A DNA stretch of 64,000 bases from Prostheceraeus crozeri (taxonomy: Eukaryota; Platyhelminthes; Polycladida; Euryleptidae), in assembly GCA_907163375.1 (NCBI GenBank), contig CAJQUW010006851.1, positions 41,831 through 105,830 on the forward strand, written 5' to 3'. Shown here piece after piece: positions 46,855 through 56,804 of this stretch (positions within the stretch are counted from its first letter, which is position 1; each line of letters starts with the position of its first letter). The notes under the pieces are model-generated. The model was not told the DNA's origin. It made no database searches and saw nothing but the letters and a program-made list of their open reading frames with translations. The position numbers and the translations under genes were made by a program.

Positions 46855-49507
46855 TGGCCCGACCCAGGGTTGCCGTGGGTATGGGGATTCTGTGGGGATA
46901 CCCATGGGTATGGGTATTGAGGCCATCCCCACAGCTCCCATAGGGCTTCTGTGGGGATTCTGATGATTTTTGACATTCACTAGAAGCAATCAGAACTGAC
47001 ATCACATCACACAATCAACTTCGATGTTGAATTACAAAGTATCACGCAGCCTACCCATCTCACCACTTAAAATGCATGAAATATCAATGATGATCATTTT
47101 CACATCAGTAACACACGCTCAATAATTTTGAATGACTTATAATGATAGTTTCAGATGTGTCAAGGACGTCTGAAGTGGAAGAATTGTGCAAGTCTCCTTT
47201 ACTGCAGAGCCGAATGGAGACTTACAAATATTAACTCTAATAGTATAAATAGCTCAGATAAAATTACTTGTGATATAATTGAGCTTGCGTGATAAATGTG
47301 ATTAATCATTCTTAATCTAGATTTTAAACTAATTACGATATAGAAGACCTGTTGGGTCCAGCCCTCAAGGCAAGACACATGAAAATGTTGAATGATTTTC
47401 GTCGAATACATGAACAGTGTGATAAAGATTTCTCACACCAAATCATTCAACTGTAAGCCATCTACTCGCATTGCAATCATAGTTATAGTGAAAGCTCAGA
47501 TTTTTCACTTGTCCACGACTTGTCAGAACTTAAATTTTCATCTGATAGGCGTCCTTAATAATATGTTGAGTATTTATTTCCAAGGGTTAGTTTGAATTGA
47601 AAACAGCACATGAACGATAGTCAAGCCGAGCCGGTCACTGACAGTTCGGGACTCGGTAACACAATAGCCGCATTGTCATAAGTAACAATGCGACAACACA
47701 CCACTTAACTGCACACTTCATTGTGCTGCATTTCATCACCATACACAAATGGGTCAACATCCTCCAAATTCTTGTGCAATAATTCGGTGACATGGGTGGT
47801 TGAGAATATCAGGATGATTTTCATCGAAGTCTATATTTATAATATATAGTAGATTAGATTGATTCAAAGCTTTTCCTTTACCACGTGTAAGCCTATATAG
47901 TCGATTTCTACTGCGAAGCAATTCTAGACTTGAGATGCATAAAGGCCAAACTCGCTTTGATATTTTACTTCTTTATCGGCATTGATGGAGACAGAATTAT
48001 CAATGATTGCTACATTAATTCAATTAGCGAATATTAAACGGAAATATTCACACATGAACTTGGCATGATCCACTGAGCAATAAACGATGGCTATAATGCA
48101 CATTGGTAGACCGCAGACATATAGTAAAAGCCTACATACGAATTTTCGACAGGTGACTTTTTTGTGATAGAGTGACCATTTTGAAGTACTGGCAGGGTAG
48201 TAACATATGAATATTTTTTATTTATGTTCAACACTGTCTTTGTATGTTGATGGACTTCCCATTATTTGAAAGCAACAGAACTGTAAGAAACAAAAGGAAT
48301 GAAAAATCCTCACATTAGGAGCCCCTAATACCAACTTACAGGACAGCCCAGGATTATATTCTCACAAATGGAAGACATGAAACTCGTATATAATCTATCA
48401 AAACAGCCAAATACATGCACTTAGAATTATTTGCACAGAAGATGGAGTCTTCACGAAAAGCATCTGACTGAAAATATTGTGCGGACGTTAAGGTCCTTCA
48501 GGACTTAAACTGACAGTTAAAATGTCAATAGATATATTGATAAATATTCATGCTTGCTTTTGTGAAACATTTTGTACTTAATCACGATTGTCTAAAGCGA
48601 GGAATTTAAGTATGGTTCTTTTGAAATGAATGTGTATATATTTCATGAGAAGCATAACATGTACACATGATGTAATGTAAGCTTAGGTTTGATTTTACTT
48701 GATGTAGACTGGTTGCTTAGTGTTATAACAGCGAACGGTAAAAGGCGAATATAAGAAACATCGAAATTTCAAAATAGCGAAGTATGAAAGCATTTTAACA
48801 TTTTAATAAGGCCATGTTTCCTTTAGTCTACATGTATAGTTGTTGAATTTTTACACAAATGTGATTCCTTTAAGGGAACAGTAATGCAAAAATTGTACCC
48901 ATAAAATAATCTTGTAGCAAAATGAAGTAGGATCGACATGGTCAATAACTAGGTTAAGTGAACCAAAACTCCAAAGTGAGTGAAAGAGGAAGTTTGAAAA
49001 AACACAGCTGATCGATAACCGATTTGTTATAAAAGCAAAAAAATGAAGACAATGTCGTCATACTATGAAAAGGAAACATTTCGAGATAGAATTACGTTCA
49101 CGGTAAACTGCGTTACGGTAGTTTTATGGAAAAAGGGTGTCATGTCTCCTGAATCATTAAAGAATTATGAGTGGAATGAGAAGATCCTATGTAAACTGTA
49201 CGTGTGAGCTGGTAGCAGACGACAAAAACTTACGAATTAATAGAGTAGACAAAGAACACCTATCTGCTAATGCAACCAAATGATTCAGGCAAATGTAAAT
49301 TTGTAAGTCAAATACGTGTGCATAGCGGGCTCTATTCCTTGCTTGAACGAGCATTTAGTTAAATTTTCGGTACAATAATTTCTAGGTGGCAAGTCAGAAT
49401 CAAGGCTCAATAATGATAGGAAATAGGATTCCAAATAAATCAGGTGATCTTCGTATCCGGAATGGAAGCGTGATGAAAAAATAACCTTCTGCGGATACTA
49501 AATTGAT

Positions 49508-49558
49508 TTATTACGATAACCAATATTTCGCCTTGCGGCTTTGTCAAGGTTACAATAA
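49508..49558 (-). ncRNA. hammerhead-ribozyme-like motif, left Penelope terminal unit
   Basis: On the minus strand this is the same sequence as at 50360-50410: a stem I strand, UUGACAA in place of the CUGANGA core, a GCC-GCAA-GGC stem-loop II, GAAA, a minimal stem III (UAUU) and GGUUA closing stem I. Hammerheads of this minimal type I form are known in Penelope-like retroelements. Core positions C3 and G8 are changed here (C to U, G to A), so self-cleavage is doubtful. Confidence 0.6.
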
Positions 49559-50359
49559 ATAAAGCAGAGAGTGGTAAAAGGTGGGCCTATTTAAACAAAC
49601 TTTGAGTACAGCTAGAAGAGAAACATTAACTTGGATGAACCCGTTACATGACAGTGTCTATATTTAGACCTTGACACCCGTTCATTAGGGAGCCTGCATG
49701 ATGCCGAATGTACATAGCTTCTAACGTGAGTCTCTTTTGAATAGTATTCAATCCACGATGCAGTATCGTCCATGAAATAGGCTGCGAACAATTGGGATGA
49801 GTCTGTAGATGTTGAAAAACAGTACTGTTATTCTGTGAGGGATGTTCTTTTATCCTTGACTTGATACAACGAGCTGACTCGCCAATGTAAATAGCACCGC
49901 ATGTATTGCACACAATTTTATATATGATATTTTTTGAGTGACACGAGTTACCTGTATCGCTCAATTTGCAACTTGTGCAGCTATCATGGCATTGGATTTT
50001 TTGTTTCGGAGGGCGGAACATTGCTATTTACATTGGCGAGTCAGCTCGTTGCATCAAGTCAAGGATAAAAGAACATCTCTCATAGAATAATAGTGCTGTC
50101 TTTCAACATCTACAGACTCATCCCAATTGTTCGCAGCCTATTTCATGGACGATACTGCATCGTGGATTGAATACTATTCAAAAGAGACTCACGTTAGAAG
50201 CTATGTACATTCGGCAACATGCAGGCTCCCTAATGAACGGGTGTCAAGGTCTAAATATAGACACTGTCATGTAACGGGTTCATCCAAGTTAATGTTTCTC
50301 TTCTAGCTGTACTCAAAGTTTGTTTAAATAGGCCCACCTTTTACCACTCTCTGCTTTAT

Positions 50360-50410
50360 TTATTGTAACCTTGACAAAGCCGCAAGGCGAAATATTGGTT
50401 ATCGTAATAA
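50360..50410 (+). ncRNA. hammerhead-ribozyme-like motif, right Penelope terminal unit
   Basis: The + strand reads TTATTGTAACC (stem I), TTGACAA (degenerate CUGANGA core), AGCCGCAAGGC (stem II with a GCAA tetraloop), GAAA, TATT (very short stem III with the U-U cleavage step) and GGTTATCGTAATAA (stem I partner, with an internal loop). Architecture and element context fit Penelope hammerheads. The same two core changes occur in both terminal units, so they were present in the source copy. Confidence 0.6.
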
Positions 50411-50791
50411 ATCAATTTAGTATCCGCAGAAGGTTATTTTTTCATCAGGAAATAGGATGCTACAATTTTAAAGATCAATAGGCCTATACCGAAGATAGCA
50501 AGGAAAAGTCATAAAAGTTACAACACGAAGGTCGGTGACTGTCTTCAAGGACTCCAATCCACATCTCTGGAGTCAAATACGGCCTTCAGATCGTTGAATG
50601 ATGTGCACAAGTTCCACTGAGATGGAGATATTGGACATCAATCATTCTATACGAACAAGAGCAACATATTAATCAGGGGCTTATCCTGTAGGGGCGTGGG
50701 GATTCTATGCGGATACCCGCAGGCTTTTCTGTGAGTATGGGGTGGGGTGGGGATTCAAATATCAATCCCCATGGCAACCCTGTGGCCCGAC

Positions 50792-51547
50792 ACTGTTTAA
50801 TACTTCAATATAACACATAAATTCATGAAACTGTCTACCATAGTTAACATAGCATCACAGGTTACTGGTTCAGGTATGGAAAACCTCCTTGAAAGTTATC
50901 GGATTGGTTCATGCTCATTATCTGGATCTGATCCGATTAAAACGTCGTGAATATCAGCCGATCCGATGCGTGTTATTGGATCATGATCCGAATGATCCGG
51001 TAGGAACCCACACGAAATTATTTTTAAAGACCTCATTCTGCATTATATTTTCGGGAAGTTTTGGACCGGTCCCTGGACCTCTGTTTCAGACGGATCTGTG
51101 ACCTGTTACAAGGTGACCAACCAGAACTAGCGACTTGATTCATTCTCTGCGAACTAACCTTAGTTAGATAGCTCTAAATGCAGATAAATGTTCATCCGAA
51201 CATCTCAGTGATTCAAATTTCGTTATCAGATGCTCAAAATGTGAACTTCGTAGGCATGAATGTGAATTTGCGAATTTGTGTTCGCGTTCTACTCACAAGC
51301 CATTGTTAAGTGACTGTGCACTCCGGGAGCTGACCTAATCGGTCAGTGAGAATTTATTTTCAACAGTTCCTCGTGAGGAAAACATTTAAGAGACAAGATT
51401 GGAAACTTTCAGCTGTTATAGGACCTACTGGAATGCCTTCTGCATGATTTCGTCATTATCATGAAAAGTCAATGAATAAGATTCAGTCATTTCATGTAAT
51501 TGTATTCTCTTGATCGAAGGATTAATGAATTGTTTTTGTTTTGACAG
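50792..51547. other. 3' end of intron 3, no further gene seen
   Basis: Words around GGATC/GATCCG repeat between 50920 and 51000 (TCTGGATCTGATCCGATTAA, GATCATGATCCGAATGATCC), a small degenerate repeat. The intron ends in TGTTTTTGTTTTGACAG at 51547. Confidence 0.5.
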
Positions 51548-51601
51548 ATGCTCCGAAGAATGTTGCGGCGGTGCAATTTCCTCCTCCTCCTCCTTCGCCC
51601 G
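51548..51601 (+). CDS. multi-ubiquitin-fold coiled-coil protein, exon 4 (54-nt proline-rich mini-exon)
   Basis: This exon encodes residues 386-403: N-A-P-K-N-V-A-A-V-Q-F followed by PPPPPSP. The 3' site is TTGTTTTTGTTTTGACAG|AT and the 5' site is TCGCCCG|GTAAGT, both strong and both phase 1. Including or skipping the exon keeps the frame, so it could be alternatively spliced. It forms a flexible, possibly SH3- or WW-binding linker between the coiled coil and the C-terminal domain. It was identified from splice signals and phase, and the composition contrast with the surrounding intron supports it. Confidence 0.7.
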
Positions 51602-52189
51602 GTAAGTTCGAAGTTCTACCGAAATTCTAATTAATAACATTCTGTCAAGATTGAAGAAGTTTCCTTACTTTTGATGCAATTACATGGAAAGTGAGCACGT
51701 AATAGGATACAGCTCCTTCAAACTTCTCTTTGATCGACACGGAAATGTCGAATTAGTGGACTCAATAAAAGCTGTTCGATCTTGTGAACTGGAAGACGAT
51801 GTCAACAAACAATTAGCGATCAGTATGAGGATAACAGACAGCGAACTATTCAATGAAATGTGAAGTTGTTCAACTGCTTCAATCATATCATGGGGTGAAG
51901 ATACCGTCTTGGCTCTAAACAAACATTTGAAGCTTTCATCATGTCAGAATCTTCTGCGTCTCAGTTTATACAGACAAAAGTTATTGACTTGAATTATTCA
52001 TGTCCAGCATATGCCGAAACTTTTCCATACTTCACCTGGCCGATCAATTCACCTGCGTACCTGTCGCAAAACTGTCTTGTGCTAATCAAGAAGATGTGCT
52101 TAATGACATGAATTCTCCAAATCTGTCTCCTGATAACCCAGTTATAGATGCTGAAATACAAGACAAAGATCTCTTATGTGGCGTATTCA

Positions 52190-54750
52190 TGAAAACAAGA
52201 TCTCGCAAGAATTTTTGAAAAGTATTTACGATGAAATCGTTTAGTGGAGAGGAAAATGTTTTCCTTCTACCTAGTGGTGCTGCAGGAAAGACTCATGTTC
52301 AAGAAACGACCAGACTTGGAATAATGACTCCAGCGATATGAAAGGGATCACAGCAGTGATGACAACCATCTCTCTTGTTGCAGGAACCGTCTTTTAAGTC
52401 AATAGCATTGCTCTTATTTGGCAAGATGTTTATAGTTGTGGGAAGAAGGCAGGTTTGAAACTTTGCTATCAGAAGAAAGGCAATTCAAACACCATTTCAT
52501 GAAAGAAGGATCGTGTCAAATACAGAAACATTTTCCAAACTGATGTTTAAAGGGAAGGTACACACTGCGGTAAGAATGCTCGACTCACCAGAACCCTCTG
52601 GAGTCTCGCCACTTCCAAAACAAGTTTTAGATGATTTCCAAACAAAACATCCTGAGCCACAACCAGAAAACAATGCATTCATGCTCCATAGAATTCCACC
52701 TTTTGTTGATTTTTGAGAACTTTGATGAATCATCAATTGCAAAATCTGCATTGAAAACAAAGGGAGCAGTTGGACCATCAGGAATGTACACGACAGGATA
52801 GATTCTGGTTTCACGGAATTATGGCGACCATGGTAGTCAAAAATGACTGAAACATAGTCATAAAGCTTCAACTGAATGAGGAGAATACGATAAGTATTGA
52901 ATCATTTATATCCTGTTGTCTCATTGGTCTCTCGATAAGAAGTCCGGAATGCGACCTGTGGGAATTGACGAAATATTGCAACAGATTGTCGGAAGTGATA
53001 ATGTCAGCTGTAAAGTCACAAATTGTTGATTATACAGATTCTTTGCAATTAGATGTAGGCCAAAAAGGAGGTTTTGAGGCAGGTATTCATGTTATGACAG
53101 ACATTTTTGAGGAAGACGAAACAGATGCAACACTTGATGCTGCAAATGCATTTAATTCCATAAAGTGAAACGTTTTCATTCGTAGCACTCAATTCATATG
53201 TCCGCCAGAGAAATCTATGCAGAAAATTCCTATTCGATATCGTTGCGATTATTTACTCAGAGGTAGGGAAATTGCATCTCGTGAAGGAACAACTCAAGGA
53301 ACTCAATATCAATGCCTACGCAATGGGATACTGCGTATGGATAAAATGAAGGATTCAGATTTGCAGATCAAGCGTGTTGCATTTTCGGATGATTTTTCGA
53401 GTATGAGACAAATTTCAGCAAATTTTAAAATGGTGGGAAAACGTCTGTGTTCATGGTCCCTCACTTGGATATTTTCCAAGACCTGACAAATCATGGTTGA
53501 CAGTGAAAGAAGAATTATTTCAAACTGCTACCACTGTGTTTGCTGGAACAAAGTTGAACATTGCGAGTGAACATTCTTATCTTGGAGGATATGTTGGTGA
53601 CATGCAAAATTGTTCTGTTTATGCCAATTCATTAGTCAAGAAATGGACTGCTCAGATTCAAACTTCAGCAATGATGACCGAATTCCAACCTCAGGCTGCA
53701 TACGCCTGTTTTGTTACTTGTTTGCGCAATCACTATCTTTACCACATCCACACAAATGCAAATGTGGAGTCTTTTTTGAAGATCTATCGATCATGTGATT
53801 GATAATAAGCTGATTCCGGTTTTAACAAATGCACAAATGTTGCGTGAAAGTGAACTTCTGTCTTCACCTGTTCAACTTGGTAGACTCGGAATCCTGATCT
53901 TATCTGACGTAGCGAATGTCGAACATGTGAATTCAAAGTCACTTTGCCGACCTTTAACAACAAGCATTATCAATCAAAATGACAATTTGACATGTGAACT
54001 GATAGAGACAGTAGAACGATAGTATAAGCGATCGTTGTAAACGCAAAATGATTTATTGTTGTCAGTACGACTATAAATGACACCGGATCAGTTAAGAACG
54101 AATGACGTTGCCCAGAAGAGTGGTTTGTTAAGTACATTGCCTTTGAAAAGTGAAAGTTGCACCCCTTCTGAGCAGGATTTTTTGATGCTCCGGTCTTAAG
54201 AAATCGTTGGAAAATGCGTCGCCTGCCAACCGAATGTGGATGTTGAAAGAAGTTCTCCATTGATGACGCAATGTCTTGTATCAAAGATGGTTACATCCAC
54301 CGAAAACATGATGAATTGAGAGATTTCATTGCAGTTCTTTTGAATGAAGTGTCGTCTGACGTGTCCATTGAACCGCAATTGGTACCTCTGTCCGGTGAAA
54401 TATTTGATAATGCTGCGAATGTTGCAGATGAAGCTCGACTTGACATTGCCGCTTGAGGATTTTGGCAGCATTGCGTGAAGACACTTTTTGACATCAGGAA
54501 ATCTAATTCATACTCCCAACCACATAAAAGTCAATAAAAGAAAAGATCCTACAATCAACGCTTCATTCAAACCGAAAGAGGATCTTTTCCTCCTTTATCT
54601 TTCAATGCCCACGGAGGTTATGGGTGAGAGACGCATCATTTTCTCTCAAACCTTGAGTGCATTACTGAAAGTGAAATCCAACGCTACGGATAGAAACAAA
54701 TCGTCTCCACACAAAAACATCATTTTTACTACAAGATGAAGAATAGTTTG
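52190..54750 (+). pseudogene. decayed reverse transcriptase retroelement (EGTTQG type) in intron 4
   Basis: Successive frames keep the order of one polyprotein with frameshifts and stops. KSIYDEIV*WRG and NVFLLPSGAAGKTHVQETTR lie near 52205-52315, and KLMFKGKVHTAVRMLDSPEP at 52540. 52965-53168 reads KSQIVDYTDSLQLDVGQKGG and then FEAGIHVMTDIFEEDETDAT plus LDAANAFNS (first catalytic Asp). 53270-53405 has EGTTQG and VAFSDDFSS, an altered A-D-D box. 53540-53780 has SYLGGYV and PQAAYACFVTCLRNHYLYHI. 53860 has SSPVQLGRLGI. 54290-54456 has HRKHDELRDFIAVLLNEVSS and ARLDIAA, which may start a restriction-like nuclease. It resembles a GTTQGDP-type RT family of invertebrates. The exact clade is not assigned. 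Confidence 0.72.
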
Positions 54751-55419
54751 TGTGAATTCTCGAAGTTTGCGGCCGAAAACTCGCCCACTAGATGCTGTAT
54801 TTGCCTGATAATAAGACGGCAATATCTGACAGCTGTGTTTGATTTAGTTATTCAACTTTATCTTCAGTTTTATATCAAAACTAAAAATCTTAACCGTAAT
54901 CTGCTGTTTTTGCAGGTTTATATTGTTAAAAAGAATGTAGTTTCCATAATGATATGGTTTTGCAAATAATCACTTTTAAGAAATGAATAAGTTGTTCAAC
55001 TGCTCCGATCATTAACCTCCTGAGAGAACAGCTGAGTTTCAAAGTGAAAGTTGCAGCCCATGCGCTTCCCACAGACATTTTACAAGAAGCAAATTCTAAT
55101 GAGAACAACACAGACATTCAATCTTTTTATATTTCGATGACTTTTGATTGTCATTTTCATTGGATTTCAATCATTTGAATGAGGAGAATCCGTTTTTGAA
55201 GGATTTTCTTCTAATAAGTGAATTGCAGATAGAAAAGATGAATAAGAGAAGAAATGATTGGAAAATCCGTTTGCAGGACGATCAGCAGTTGTCAATTCTC
55301 CGATGAAATGTTTTCCAAACAGTGAAAAATGATTTGATGAACAGAACGGAACCTTCAACTGATTTTCCTTCCAAAACAACTTCTTTGCGTCAAATTCATT
55401 CATTTCCTCTTCTTTGCAG
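54751..55419. other. 3' part of intron 4, no gene seen
   Basis: Intron 4 spans 51602-55419 and ends CATTTCCTCTTCTTTGCAG. The section before 52190 and this section carry only chance ORFs. Confidence 0.5.
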
Positions 55420-55793
55420 TTCGGTTCTATCTCTTGGACTACACGGGGTCAGTGAGAGATGGATTCCACGATCTGCAGCTGCCGGAGACGCCGACGGTCG
55501 GAGATCTCCGCAGAGCTCTGGCGGAGAAGACGAAACTCCGGCCGGAGGCTTTGAGGATTGTGCAAGGGACCGCCGTCTCCGGAGATGGAGAGAAAGTGTT
55601 CGAGGTGAGGGAAGGAGGAAGGGCCTTCTTCACAACTGCCGCCGGGGAGGAAGTGGAAGGGAGGAATGGGAGAGGCAATGTCCTGGAGAATGATGAGGAG
55701 CTGTTCGTTCTTCCTCCTCAGCGGTGCCTGATCCTCGGCATCTCCCGACGATTTCTCCGAAAATCAAAACTTTTTCTCTTCTCTGAGAATTGA
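55420..55793 (+). CDS. multi-ubiquitin-fold coiled-coil protein, exon 5 (C-terminal ubiquitin-like domain and stop)
   Basis: This exon encodes residues 404-527, with TGA at 55791-55793. It opens after CCTCTTCTTTGCAG in phase 1 and reads VRFYLLDYTGSVRDGFHDLQ, then LPETPTVGDLRRALAEKTKL and RPEALRIVQG. This matches a ubiquitin-like beta-beta-helix-beta start (hydrophobic strand, basic/acidic turn, amphipathic helix with L-R-R-A-L). After a Gly/Glu-rich insert of about 35 residues, VLENDEELFVLP matches the last strand. There is no diglycine end, so conjugation is unlikely. The exon is notably richer in G+C than its surroundings. A possible internal donor (TTCGAG|GTGAGG near 55604) could give a shorter isoform. 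No clear AATAAA lies close downstream. Confidence 0.72.
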
Positions 55794-55870
55794 TTGAAAA
55801 CTTAGAAAGAGAATGTCACAAAATGAACTGCGATTGACTTTCTGATGATAAATTTCATCGACAAAAGATA

Positions 55871-55941
55871 TCTCGTGGAAGGATTCGAACTCTCTCCTGT
55901 GGAAGCTCTGAACGTGCCTTTACCATCTGCGCTATTTCTAC
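55871..55941 (-). repeat. tRNA-like (A-box/B-box) sequence, SINE or tRNA relic
   Basis: On the minus strand TAGCGCAGATGGT (A-box-like) is followed after about 30 nt by GAGTTCGAATCC (B-box). A 7-bp acceptor stem cannot be formed with the CACGAGA 3' end, so it is not an intact tRNA gene. It lies about 80 nt downstream of the gene's stop codon, antisense to it. Confidence 0.5.
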
Positions 55942-56704
55942 ATGTACTATCTAGTGACTTCAGAAGTCTATATTGAGAAAGTGATTTCACTTCTAAAGAG
56001 AATTTAGTCATTCTAATCACCCTACTTAATTGAAGGGTATCAGTAGCACAAAAGTATCCGTTAAAATGTGATGAGAGGGTGGAAGATATAATATTTTTGA
56101 GTTGGAAAGAGTCCGAGATTTTTATGATAAGATGCACAAAATTTTTTCTATTACCATCCAGTAATCCTCTTCATGAACAAAAGACTAGGGTTAGTCTTTG
56201 TATGAAATATAAGGAATTTGCAAATGATGTTTACAATGAGAAAATATGATAGGATTTAGATATGAACAGGTTGTACTGGATTACAAATCTTTACCAGTGG
56301 CAAAAAATTGACCTGACAGGATTGATGAATTCTGTGTTAGATGAGATGGTGAAAAATGAGAAGTTATCATTAGTAGAAAAGGAAATCACGGTAATTGTCA
56401 AGTTCTGCTATATATTTTTGGTTTATGTTTATTATAAAGAATGCTTCGTGTAGTCTTAAATTTGTATTGTCATGAACGTGAGCCAGAATGTCAATATTGA
56501 TGTCGGAATGTTGTACTTGACACGTTCGAATATGCTTAAATACGGAAGATGAAGGATTTGTGGGATGCTCTTTGAAGCAGACGTGAAGAGGTCACTGCCA
56601 ATTCATTCATTACATTTGTTGCAATGGATTTTGTAGATATTGTTTCTTCGGTCACATAATTTTTTGTTTTTCATTTTGCAGTTAGCAAGAGAACATGATG
56701 TTGT
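55942..56704. other. noncoding, no gene seen
   Basis: AT-rich region downstream of the gene, presumably 3' UTR and flank. An in-frame stretch at 56262-56453 (63 codons) is not recognisable. Confidence 0.35.
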
Positions 56705-56804
56705 ACCGTCAACTGGGGAAACTTGTGCCATGGTCGTTTATGGAGCTTCACATCCATCTGTAAGATTTATGATAATATTATCGGTCTTGTAATCATTTTT
56801 CCTG

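Larger units (their letters stand above)
49419..50458. mobile_element. Penelope-like insertion: two inverted 426-bp terminal units, 11-bp target duplication
   Basis: GGAAATAGGAT lies at 49419-49429 and 50448-50458. Between them, 49471-49896 and 50022-50447 are inverted repeats of 426 bp at about 97% identity, separated by about 125 bp. A 41-bp extension (49430-49470) precedes the left arm. Head-to-head terminal units with a short extra tail are typical of Penelope-like elements. The minus-strand frame 50021 to 49644 encodes a GIY-YIG nuclease: IIYKIVCNTCGAIYIGESAR, CIKSRIKEH, then LEAMYIRHHAGSLMNGCQGL (E, N conserved). The right arm carries the same domain on the + strand with a frameshift near 50086. 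No reverse transcriptase is present. Confidence 0.85.
46855..50791. mobile_element. 3.9-kb hAT-type element with 9-bp duplication, carrying a nested insertion
   Basis: The left end CAGGGTTGCCGTGGGTATGG starts at 46865 and the right end GGCAACCCTG stops at 50782. The flanking direct repeat TGGCCCGAC sits at 46855-46863 and 50783-50791, with one extra C next to the left end. CAGGGTTGCC TIRs and an 8-9 bp duplication are typical of hAT. Both subterminal zones are rich in GTGGGGAT, GGGTATGGG and GGATACCC words. No transposase frame is visible. Removing the Penelope-like insertion leaves about 2.9 kb. Confidence 0.75.

Noticed and set aside
55439-55678. Minus-strand ORF opposite exon 5, and the alternative + frame at 55322-55693
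   Set aside because: They are Arg/Gly/Ser/Pro-rich shadow frames of a GC-rich exon. Only the frame starting VRFYLLDYTG gives a ubiquitin-like pattern and matches the splice phase.
55871-55941. Functional tRNA gene on the minus strand
   Set aside because: A- and B-box-like words are present but the acceptor stem does not pair and the T-stem has a mismatch.
56682-56760. Exon-like segment between TTTTGCAG and GTAAGA, open as LAREHDVVPSTGETCAMVVY
   Set aside because: It overlaps the inverted end of the outer TA-flanked transposon, has no partner exons in matching phase and lies after the stop of the gene.
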